A stretch of DNA of 64,000 nt. Origin: Craterostigma plantagineum (taxonomy: Eukaryota > Streptophyta > Magnoliopsida > Lamiales > Linderniaceae). The notes under the pieces were generated by a model. The model made no database searches. It was not told the origin of the DNA and saw only the letters and a list, made by a program, of their open reading frames with translations. Position 1 is the stretch's first letter. Every line of letters begins with the position of its first letter. Shown here one piece after another: positions 35,455 through 45,135 of the stretch. Made by a program: the position numbers and the translations under genes. Location: positions 490,001 through 554,000 of the forward strand of contig JAPQWV010000411.1 in the NCBI GenBank assembly GCA_027422505.1, written 5' to 3'.

Positions 35455-35701
35455 TCTCTATGTGCTAAAACAAGACCCACGTGTTTGGCATGACGTCCTG
35501 AGCGAATTCCTCGTGAGGTCTGGATTTATCCGAGTAACAATCAATACGACTCTCTTCATCAAATGACAAGACAAAGATTTGATGGTCGTTCGAGTATATG
35601 TCGATGACATCATTTTTGGATCAACTAATCCACGGCTTTGCAAGACATTTGGAGATATATGAAGATCAAGTTCGAAATGAGCCATATGGGGGAGATACAA
35701 T
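35455..35701 (+). pseudogene. Copia reverse transcriptase fragment (element E)
   Basis: The plus strand encodes KALYVLKQDPRVWHDVLSEF, FIRVTINTTLFIK and VVRVYVDDIIFGSTNPRLCK, the palm region of copia reverse transcriptase with the catalytic YVDD box. One in-frame stop follows TTLFIK. The fragment ends at 35701, where the LTR of D2 starts in the middle of the RT (ACAAT is the base group before it). The left end is truncated, and no LTR of E is visible. Confidence 0.82.
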
Positions 35702-36052
35702 TGTTAGGTCCTCGATTATCAACTCAATAATCCTAGACTTCAATCCTAAGGCAATCGATTAGAATTGTATGAATTTGAGTTCGATCGAAAACCTTCTTTG
35801 GAGAGCTTAAGAGCTAATTCTTTTTGAGAGAGACAAATTTATGAGTTTCCATCTCTAGAAACGGATTTGCAAGCCTTTCGGATCAATTCAACTATTTTTT
35901 GTATTCAATTTGTATGTGTACATGAGTATTTATACCAAACAGACATAGTATAAATACAACTTAAGTCCTAATCTAAGGACAAATACAATAAAAGTCCCTA
36001 ATTACAAGGACAACTAATAAAATCAAAGCACAACTCTAACATATATTCTACA
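35702..36052 (-). repeat. 3' LTR of D2
   Basis: In plus reading it runs from TGTTAGGTCCTCG to ATTCTACA. A TATA-like GGTATAAATACTC lies on the minus strand near 35930. It matches the other D-family LTRs. Confidence 0.85.
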
Positions 36053-38727
36053 ATCTCCCCCTTTGTGATTGATTGCTCTTCTGCACTATTCGTCCTCGTC
36101 GGGCGTAGAAGACTTGTGCAAGCCCAGCACATCATTGTACTTCCTTATGGTGTCCTCAGCTCTAATCGCTCCTCGATGGCTCAAATAGCTCAAGTCGAAG
36201 CGGTTTCTTTCTCACGAACTGAAGTTGGAGAAGCATAGTGTCTTCGTTGATTTCTTCCAACCTTTTCTCGATATTCTTCCTAATACCTTGAACATTCTAT
36301 CACATAATTTGTGGACCTCAGTCTTCAGCATCAACCTATTCTTTTAGCGATTGGACTGTGGTAGGTGATTGCTAAGACTGAGCTCACGTGGATGTAATTG
36401 TTGGGAAGCCCTTCGACCTCAGGTCCATCATTGTGCAGAGATGTCATGTTGACCTTCTTCATGTTGCTCACCAGAGCCATTTGAAGGTCGTGTGTGCCAT
36501 GGTACTTGACCCGGCGCATCATGAATCTGTACACTCCCTTGAGCCCTTCCTTCTTGTTAAAGTCTTGAGAATCTATACAGTTGAAGGTCCTTGCATTTCT
36601 GCTAATGCTACGAGCACTTCGGCACTCGCTTCTTCTTCCGGAAGCAAGGGGCTTGTTTAAGTCATTGGTGTTGTGGACGGAGGCATCCGTAGGTTGAGTG
36701 TGGGTTGTTTGATTGATTCGAGAGTGTGGGTGTGGTGCGGGTGCCTGCTATTTTTATGGGTAGTTTGGGTTTGTGTAGTTGTAATTGGTTGTGAGGTTTT
36801 AGCTGCTCCAGTGCTTGTCTGTGCCGCGCCCGAGCCTCGTCCTTGACCTCTTGAAAATACTCGCAACCTCTTCTCCCTCTCATGACGATCATGGTCGTCA
36901 GGTTATCATGTCGGCGTTTGGAGTGGGAGCTTTGGTTGCGGCACTACTGCATAGGCGGGTCCGGACGATCCACCAGACGGTTGTAAAGAGCTTCCTCTTG
37001 AGTCGTCTGATTGGTAAGGCCGATTGGTCGGGCTAGCCTAATGTCGTGGAGCTCGCTGAGGGGTACGGTGTATGGGTTTATGAGGATAGGTGATTGGATG
37101 GTTGGGGCGGTGAGTATGGGTTATGAGGGTGTGATGTTCGGTCGTGAGGTTTGTTCGAACGATGGTGCCTCAGAGATTGGTCCCTTCCCGGTATGTCGTC
37201 GGGAAATCTCTATGGCAGCGTGAACTCTCTCCAAAAATGTTCCTCGAATTGTGATAGCGCAGAGGAGAGAGCAACCTGTAAGCGAGCTTTCATCGCGAAC
37301 GGGGTAGGAGCCTCCGATGGTGAACCAGGAGGACTGATGTCGCCAGTTAACAACCTTCAGTTAACAACCTCCAGTCAACGGTAGTGGTTGGAACTTGAAT
37401 CTCGCCCTCGATGGACGCTTCTAAGTTGTGCTGCGGCTCAAGATTGAGCGAAGATGAGTTCTCAACACTTGGAGTTATAAGCGGCATCGTGTCTGACGTA
37501 GTGGTGTAGACAGCTGTATCGAGGGGTTGACTGGATTGGAGTTGAAGTCATGGAACCCATCTGATCAATTGAACCTCCTCGTCTGAATTCGTGGCTTCGG
37601 TCGAGGTAGTCGTGTGAGGCGTAAGTCCATGTTCAACGTCCTCCTGGGTAGGTGCTGTTTTCTGAGACTCTAGAAGTGGGTTTTGCCCCGTGTCCGCTCC
37701 GAGCGGCGCTTCGTGGGTAGGAACTTCCTCAATAAGTTCCTGAAGTACTTCGTCAATGACTGGGGCCTCTTTTTCGAGTTCTTGTACTTGAGCTTCAACT
37801 TCCAACTAATGTGCCACTTCATCTATCAGTGTGACGTCTTGGTCAGGCATTGGAGCTTCTTGAATTGGAGGCTCTTGTTCAAGCTCCTGGGCTACTTCAT
37901 CAATCAGCGCACCCTCAGGGCTTGGTTGTTGTTGAGGGCTCACATTAAAATATATCGGGGACCCTCATATTATTGCTTTGATGGCTGGTCCAGATCTGTG
38001 AGCTTGGGGTTGTGGAAGAACTTGAGCCATGATGGTTGATAGTTTCCTCCTGGAGGCAGGCGAGGAATATTCTCGTGAAGCTCCATGAGGTGGGCAATTA
38101 TCGCATTAAACCACCTTGCATACGGTACATTCTCCTATCACTTGTTCTCTTTTGTCTGATCTTTTCTGCAAGGTCATTCCAGATCAACTGTGCCAAATCG
38201 TAATTTTGGGAGAATGCGATGCCGTGGAAGATGCGAAAATGTTGTCGTTGCCTTTGTCAAAACCGGCATGCTTTGGCAAGAGGCATTTATTGACGGTACC
38301 AAATAGGGTCTTCCATGGGTGAGGGATGCAATTATGCGAGTTTAGTGCGGCGGACGGTATCCCACTTGGAGGAAGTCTTGTACCATCTCAGCATCTGTTG
38401 GTAGAGGGTCATTATGGTTGCTGAACGGGAGGTCTAAGACGAGGCCAAAATCGTTCTTGTCGAAGTTGACATGTCATGTCCTAAGTACCGTTGTGAATTG
38501 GTAAGCACCCTCAATTATGTGGCCCTTATCCGTCCCCAGAACTGTTGGACGTAGACCATTGGCAAGGCCGTCACTGTACGTGCGTGGAGGGGATGGCCTT
38601 ATGGAATGGACACCGTGATCTCGTCTGGGCACTGGAAGGTAGTCAGAGCGAGCTGAAAATTCATGTCCTATACTTTGAGGTACAAATTGTGATCATATAT
38701 ATGGTCGTATGCTAGATAGTTAGCCAT
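36048..38727 (-). pseudogene. D2 additional ORF (broken, internally deleted)
   Basis: It starts MANYLAYD-like at 38727 directly after TTTTTCAG. Recognisable blocks are YRFMMRRVKYHGTHDLQMAL, EGLPNNYIHVSSVLAITYHS and the E-rich part VQELEKEAPVIDEVLQELIE. The segment that in D3 lies between about 41860 and 42490 is missing at about 36570-36600, where two distant parts are joined. The last codons read RGRL followed by TAG at 36048-36050, inside the LTR. There are many frameshifts. Function is unknown. Confidence 0.7.
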
Positions 38728-38759
38728 CTGAAAAAGAAAATAAAAAAACTTATTAGTTC
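38728..38759 (-). promoter_or_regulatory. 3' splice-site-like tract before the D2 additional ORF
   Basis: The minus strand reads GTTTTTTTATTTTCTTTTTCAG directly before the ATG at 38727-38725 (two-part quote of a 22-base tract: pyrimidine run, then CAG). The tract is cut on its upstream side by the A2 LTR at 38760. Confidence 0.6.
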
Positions 38760-40414
38760 TGTAGACCTTTTTGGTCCAATGCTTATGAGAGTTTTGATTA
38801 TTCCAAGTAATAATGTAAATTGGGGGTACAACTAAGAAAACTCGATATGTATGATCTATGATGTTTAAGTATGCAAAATTGTTCGATTAAGTGCTTAAAT
38901 GTGATTTAATTGTTAAGATAATCGAATTTTGTGTGATATTGTGCTTAACTGGGATATTGTGATCGCCTAGTTATTAAATTTTTCGTATGAATGGAATCTC
39001 ACTGTGTGCTATATATGCAAAATATATTATGTTGAGTGATATGTGAACTCTCTGCGAGAATGAGTTATTTTAGGAAATGATATTACTGTGATCACCTGAA
39101 TATGAATGATTGTATGTTATATATGGAAAATACATTCTGATTGAACTGAAAACGTGAATGAGTTATTTTAGGAAAGAATATCACTGTGATCACCCGAATA
39201 TGAATGACTGTATGTTATATATGGAAAAGATATTCTGACTGAGCTGAAAATGTGATTGAGTTATTTTAGGAAAGAATATTATGATATATCCTTTTGAAAC
39301 ATGCTAAGTTGACTCTTAAATAAGTGAATCAATGATCATGCTTTCCTTGTGTGTCTTAGGAATAATATTTTGGAAAGTGATTAATTGATTGGGCTTCTAT
39401 GTGGTAATATGCCGATTGAGTCTATATATGGAACGTGCTGACAACGGATGAGTTACCTCAGAGGGAAAGTATGTCTGTGGAATATATGGTAAGTGATCAT
39501 GCATGACTATTGTGTTGATATGGCTTATTCTTGGAATGATTATATGAAGTTAATGCACGTGATTCAAAATCTCTTGCATATTTGGTGCTTAACTTTCCTT
39601 GTGAAGTGTAGATGCGATTCTTGGATCTATATAGATGATACACACTTTACGATTGAAGGGTACGAAAGGAACACACAAGCAAACGAATTCCTTAAAGTGA
39701 TTGAGCGTTAATTTGCAATTTATTCGTAGTTTTGTTGAGCTTACATTTGCAAAAGCTGTACACAAGAGCGATCGTTAGTATCAACCCGTGTCTTCGAACG
39801 TGTTGTGTCTTCGGACGTGTTGAGCGCACAAAGGAGCACGAGTAGAGTCTCCTGCACGTGGTGGGATGAATTTGGTGGATTCGGTGGCCCTTCGATAGTG
39901 AGCTATGTCAAGTCGAGGAATTAGTTTCCTGGGTAAACGACATGGAACGAAACTTGGCGTGCGGCAACCTAGATGAAGGTCTAGTATCCATAGTGCTTCA
40001 GTTGTCTAAGGGTCAATCATTTTGTAACCATAACGGGTTATACTTAGTGATTGAGTGGAACTCTTGGGGGGAACGAACCCCATGGACAGGAATAAACCCC
40101 ATTTGGGGATATAACCTGTATAAAAATTCCGTCTCACTATACTTTCTACTATTTACTTTTCTGGGAGACAAACTCGGAACGCTATCAAATAACCAGGTAA
40201 TATTTTTGAAACGTTTTCAGAAAACCACGCAATAGCTTTGTAACAGTTTTTGAAAAACGGTTAGGGATATAATATTGATACTCGTACTGCTTTCTAGGGA
40301 ATAATGTACTCTGCAATATCTTCTTAAAGAAAAATATTTTTCAAAGGACAACAAGCCAATCTTTATAAGCCTAATTCAACCCCCCCCCCCCTCATAGGCA
40401 TATTTTACACTTCA
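38760..40414 (+). repeat. 5' LTR of A2
   Basis: 1655 bp from TGTAGACC to TTACACTTCA. It contains a 98-bp tandem repeat (39061-39290) and a run of 12 or more C at about 40380. The inverse of the A LTRs has the matching C run and ends ATATCTTCA. Confidence 0.8.
39061..39290 (+). repeat. 98-bp tandem repeat in the A2 LTR
   Basis: Units starting TGAGTTATTTTAGGAA begin at 39061, 39159 and 39257, with few differences. About 2.3 units are present. Each contains ATATGGAAAA and TGTGATCACC. Confidence 0.85.
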
Positions 40415-40416
40415 TT

Positions 40417-40428
40417 TGGTATCAGAGC
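40417..40428 (+). other. Primer-binding site of A2
   Basis: TGGTATCAGAGC, complementary to the 3' end of initiator methionine tRNA, two bases after the LTR end. It is the standard start site of minus-strand synthesis in copia elements. Confidence 0.9.
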
Positions 40429-40470
40429 GGGTCACTGAACGGAAGGCCTAATACGCCTGAGTTAAGATCA

Positions 40471-40972
40471 ATGACTTTTTCAAGTGTTGATGTATTTGCA
40501 AAGGGCCAATCCCACTCTAGACCGCCTCTCTTCGATGGAACGAACTATGCAGTTTGGAAGAATCGTATGATTGAATTTCTCGTCCCTGTCGACTATGATC
40601 TTTGGGAGAGAATCACCAATGGACCATATACGGCTATAAAAAACGATGGAACCCCAAAGGCTACTAAAGAATGCACTGCTGATGACAAAAAGGGAATCAC
40701 GCGAAACGCAAAGGCAAAAAAATATGCTCGCATGTACACTTACACGGGAAGACTACATCCGGGTTAGTTCGTGCTCATCGGTAAAGGCTATATGGGATAT
40801 GCTCCAAGTTACTCATGAAGGAATCCAACAAGTTGTGCAAGAAATGCTCAATCATCAGGACGAAGTGTTCTTAATGGAATTTGACGAGAATATAAGCCAG
40901 ATGTGGCCAGAGTCAAGGGAATCATCAACCAAATGTTCTCTCTCAGAAAGAATGTTCCCGACAATGAACAAG
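40471..40972 (+). pseudogene. A2 gag, N-terminal part
   Basis: It begins MTFSSVDVFAKGQSHSRPPL and continues DGTNYAVWKNRMIEFL, colinear with the gag of element A at 63010. A frameshift near 40740 moves the frame to one carrying VKAIWDMLQVTHEG. The frame is cut by the D3 LTR at 40973. Confidence 0.85.
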
Positions 40973-41308
40973 TGTTAGGTCCTGATTTATCAACTCTATG
41001 ATCCTAGACTCGAATTCTTAAGTTTACGATTAGAGTTGTTCAACCTTACCTCACGATCGAAAACTTACTATTGAGAGCTTCATTAGTGAGAAGATTTCTT
41101 GTGTTTCTCTCTCTAAAAATCGAATTGCAAGCCTTTCGGATCAATTTCTCTAATCTTCTCATTAAGCACAATGTTTGTACATCCATTTATACCAACCATA
41201 TTGATATAAATAACAAACTAAGTCCTAAACTAAGGACAAAAACAATAAAAGCCCCTAAGCACAAGGACAACTAATTAAATCAAAGCACAACTAAAATGGT
41301 ATTCTATA
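40973..41308 (-). repeat. 3' LTR of D3
   Basis: 336 bp, plus reading TGTTAGGTCCTG to ATTCTATA. The element-side end is TA instead of TG, a point change. The polypurine tract on the minus strand (AAAGGGGGAGAA) follows at 41309-41320. Confidence 0.85.
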
Positions 41309-44300
41309 TTCTCCCCCTTTGTGCTTGATTTCTCTTTCGCGCTGTCTGTCCTCGTCGGGCATAATACGACATGCACAAGCCCACTGCATGCTCGACGTTC
41401 CTGAGCGTATTCCTCAGCTCCAGTCGCTCCTCGATATCATCAAGCAATTTCATCAGGAGCGGCTGTTCTCTCACGAACCTGTGAATCCTCAGCATAGTCT
41501 CTTTGTTGATCTCTTCAACCTTTGCTCTATGTTCTTGCTGATGACCTTGAGCGTCCCATCACAAAACTTGTGAATCTCATTCTTCAGCATCAACCTAGCC
41601 TTCTTTGCAATCGGATTGTGCTAAGACTGAGCTGACGTGAACGTGATTGTTGGGAAGCCCTTCCTTTGTTGAGCGGAGCGGTTATGTTGACCTTCTTCAT
41701 GTTGCTCTCCAAAGCCATCTGAAGGTCGTGTGCGGCAAAGTACTTGACTTGGCACATCATGAACCGGTAGAGTCCTTCGAGTCCTTCTTTCTTGACGAAG
41801 CCTTGAGGACCCTTGTACTTCTCCACATACAGCTGGTAGAGATTGTACACCTCCTCTGCAGAAAGGTACAGTAGGTCACTCTCGCTTAATTCTTCTCGAG
41901 TTCTGTCTACTCGTTCGATGGCATAGTACGGTGTTGGATGACCTCCTTTAGCACAGCAGACGCTGAGTAGCTAACATATAGGAGATAGACTCTTATAATG
42001 ACTCTTTGTTTGTACTTTAGTCATCCTCAATCTCACATCCAGTCCAAGGCTGGTTAGCATCCAGAGATACGTCATTTGCTGATCCCAGTGACAGATCCCT
42101 CTGAGCTTGAACTCATTCGGCTACTTTGTCCGGTGACCTCAAAACATGTTGTCAAACTTCTTAAGGAAAGGAATTTCGATTCTGATGTTATCCCATGGCG
42201 TGTCGATCCGCGGTCCCTGGCATTTGTCTGTGGGGGAAACCACTCGTTGCGCAATCAACTCTGGAAGCCTTGGGAGCTCTTGTTCGTGATCTTCACCTTT
42301 TTGAAGTTCTTCGTCTTCTATCAGCACAAGGTCCACTGAAGCTTGCTGTAAGAACTGTCGAACGTCCTTAAGCCGTTGTCACTGATGCTCGTCGGGCATG
42401 GAACGGGTCATCCACTGTCCTTCGAAAATGTACTTGTCGAGGAACTCATGAGGGTTGACACCATGTCCTGATGGTCCCGATTGGTATGGAGCGGCTGAAG
42501 GAGTAGCTTGAGTCTGTGCCAGAGCCACGAGCATGGCGGCACTTGCTTCTTCTTCCGGAAGCAAGGGGCTTGTAAGGGTCGTCGGTGTGGGCGGAGGCAT
42601 CCTTAGGGTAAAGGATGGTGGGTCGATTCGGGTCAGCGTGGTGGTGCAGTGCGTGGTGTGGGTTGTTTGGGTAGTGGTTTCGGTTTTGCCTGCTCCAGCG
42701 CCTGTCTGCGTTGTGCCTGCACCTTGACTTTGACCTTTGCCTTGGCCACTTGATGAAGTCCTAGGCCTTTTCTCACCCTCATGACAGTCCTGATCGTCTG
42801 GATAGTCATGTTGACGTCGTGTACGGGAGCCTTAGCCTCGGCAGGATTTAGTAGGTGGCTCAGGGTGATCCACGAGATGCCTGTAGAGAGACTCTTCCTG
42901 AGGCGTTCTGGTAGGAAGGCCTATAAGGCGGACTAGAAGGATGTCGTGGAACTGGGTAATGGGTATGTTGTACGGGTTGATGAGGATGGAGGAGCCTGCA
43001 AGTGGGCGGTGGGAGAGGGTTGTGGGGTTGGGTTTGCTTGTGCTGAATGGCCCTCGAACACGGGTGCTTCCCAGTGTCGCGTTGGGACGTCTCGATGGCT
43101 GCCAGCACTCTCTCCATCATTTTGTCTTCTAAGGATTTGATGGCCGCTGTGAGAGCTGTCTAGAACTGTGCTTCAGTCACAAACTGGACGGACGCATCCG
43201 TCGATGAGGGACCAGGTCGACAGATGTCGCTTGTTTGCAACCTTGAGCAGACACCGGCTCCTCAGGTTGGCCCGTAGTCACTTGAGGTTGTGACTATCCG
43301 TGGCTTCCATCCAATGCTCGATTCGAATCTTAAAGATTCCCATCTTTTGATGTTACGGCAGAGTCTGTTTGAACCTGCGAACCAGACAGGAATGTTGTGC
43401 TGCTGCTCAAGATTGAGCGATGAATGGTCCTCAGCACTAGGAGGGTTGAGCGACACAGTGTCTTATGTGGTGGTGACGGAGGTGAAGGACTCAAGTTGGA
43501 TACTCAACCGCCTTGGAGTCCGTCTTATGAGTCGGATCTCCTCATCGGACTCGGTGTCCGATGGGGTAACCGTGTGAGGGGAAGGTTCACGTGCGTCATC
43601 CTCCCTGGTTTGTTCTGTGACCTGATGCTCGTTGGGCTGAATCGTGGATATTAGAGCCTCGATTTCTGGTGTTGTAGCCAGTGGAGGTGAGCTGTGCCGC
43701 GTTTCTGCTTCGTGTTGTGCTTCCTGTAGTAGGATCTTCTCAATGGATCCTTGAAACATGCCGACAGTACTAGGCACTTCAGCTGGTAGAGGTTGTTGAG
43801 GAGTCTCTAGTTCCAACTCTTCTACCACAGCGTCAATCAATGTGGCATCTTCATCAGGCATTTGCATTTCTTGAGTTGGAGGCTCCTGTTCTAGCTCCTG
43901 GGCCACCTGATCTATCAGCTCGGCCTCAGGGCGGTGGTTGCTGCTGTTGGGGAGGGCTCACCTGGAAGACTGTCGGGGGCCTTCTAATCATTTGTTCGGT
44001 AAGATGATTGTCCCGGCAGAATCATTAGTATTCGGCCCCGAGGGGTCGGCGAGCCGCAGCAACTCGAACTGAATGGCCATGGACGGCTGGTCCAAATCTG
44101 TTAGCTTCGGTTGTGGAAGAACTTGAGCCGATGTGGTTGGTAATTCCCTCCAGGAGGTAGACGAGGGATGTTCTGCTCGCACATCTCCATGAATTGACTG
44201 ATAATGACGGAGAACCACCGAGCATATGACATAGCATTTCTGTATGATCTGCTCTGCTAGATCGTTACAGATCAATTGAGCGAAATCGTAATTCTGCGAG

Positions 44301-45110
44301 AAGGCGATACCGTGGAAGATACGGATAATGTTTGCATTGCCTTTATCGAAGCTGGCGTGCTTTGTCGATAGACACTTGTTGATGATGCCAAAAGTGTCTT
44401 CCAATGGTGTGGGATGCCGTTGCTCTGAACTTGAGCAAGCTTGGTGAGCAGCGGACGGTATCACATGTGAAGAAAGTCATGCACTAGCTCCGCATCAGTT
44501 GGAAGGGGGTCGTAATTTTGACTGAAGGGGAGGTCGAGGACAAGCCCGAAGTCATTCTTGTTCATGCTTATGTGTCCCTACCACCGTCGTGAAACTGTAC
44601 GCCCCTTCAATGATGTGGCTCTTGATCATCGCCCAAAACTGTTGAAGATAGACCATCGGCACCGAGGCCGTCACCGTAAGAGCGTACTAGAGGGGATGGC
44701 CTTGTAGAATGGACACAATAATGTTGTTCGGACACCGGAAGGTAGTCGGCGAGTTGAAAATTTGTGTCATCAACTGAAGGCAGAGGGTCATAGTTGTGGC
44801 TGAAGGGTAGGTCTAGGACGAGCCCGAAATCATCCTTGCTGAAGCTTGTATGTCTCGTCCCGAGGACCGTGGTGAATTGATAGGAGCCGTCAACTACTAG
44901 ACTATTTATTCTTCCCCAGAATTGTTGTAAGTAGACCATTGGCACGGATGCCGTCACCGTGAGCGCGTGTCAGAGGGGATGGTCTTGCAATATGGACACA
45001 ATGATCTCGTCCGGACACCAGGTAGTCAGGTCGAGTTGGAAGTTGGTGTCTTGAACCTTGAGGTATAGGTTCTTCTCGTAAATGTGGTTGTAGGTTGGAT
45101 AATGATCCAT
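41304..45110 (-). pseudogene. D3 additional ORF, longest copy (broken)
   Basis: About 1,270 codons from MDHYPTYNHIYEKNLYLKVQ (ATG 45110) to RGRI and TAG at 41304-41306, inside the LTR. Blocks in order: DTNFQLDLTT, VPMVYLQQFWGRINSLVVDG, DDFGLVLDLPFSHNYDPLPS, FGIINKCLSTKHA, FAQLICNDLAEQI, an acidic region with LIDAVVEELELETPQQ, a G/P-rich linker, GVNPHEFLDKYIFEGQWMTR, VYNLYQLYVEKYKGPQGFVK, and the end block FVREQPLLMKLLDDIEERLE. The order of coiled-coil-prone, acidic and basic parts is kept between copies. Frameshifts and stops are frequent (for instance a TGA about 47 codons in), and part is duplicated (44495-45053). No signal peptide, transmembrane segment or known enzyme motif is visible. 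Confidence 0.78.
44495..45053 (-). repeat. Diverged 275-bp tandem duplication in the D3 additional ORF
   Basis: Plus-strand blocks 44495-44771 and 44772-45053 repeat the same order, for example AGGGTCATAGTTGTGGCTGA versus GGGGTCGTAATTTTGACTGA, then GTAGACCATTGGCAC versus ATAGACCATCGGCAC. Both copies encode the VYLQQFW to LDLPFS segment, so this part of the protein is present twice. Confidence 0.8.
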
Positions 45111-45135
45111 CTGAAAATCAATTTGAAAACCAAAA
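45111..45135 (-). promoter_or_regulatory. 3' splice-site-like tract before the D3 additional ORF
   Basis: The minus strand reads GGTTTTCAAATTGATTTTCAG directly before ATG 45110-45108, with T-rich sequence and AG exactly at the ATG. It is less pyrimidine-rich than in D2 and D4. Confidence 0.5.

Larger units (their letters stand above)
35702..38759 (-). mobile_element. D-family copia element D2, left half
   Basis: The LTR is 35702-36052 (351 bp), followed by the minus-strand polypurine tract (ATCTCCCCCTTTG, 36053-36065) and the additional ORF up to its ATG at 38727. At 38760 the LTR of A2 interrupts it. Pol and the 5' LTR should lie beyond the right edge of the window. Confidence 0.82.
38760..40972 (+). 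mobile_element. A-family copia element A2, left part
   Basis: 5' LTR 38760-40414, primer-binding site 40417-40428 and the start of gag (40471-40972). The LTR starts TGTAGACCTTTTTGGTCC, like the A LTR (TGTTGACCTTTTTGGTCC), and the gag starts with the same motif as that of A. Gag is cut at 40972 by D3. The base group before the left LTR is AGTTC, the predicted target duplication. Confidence 0.83.
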
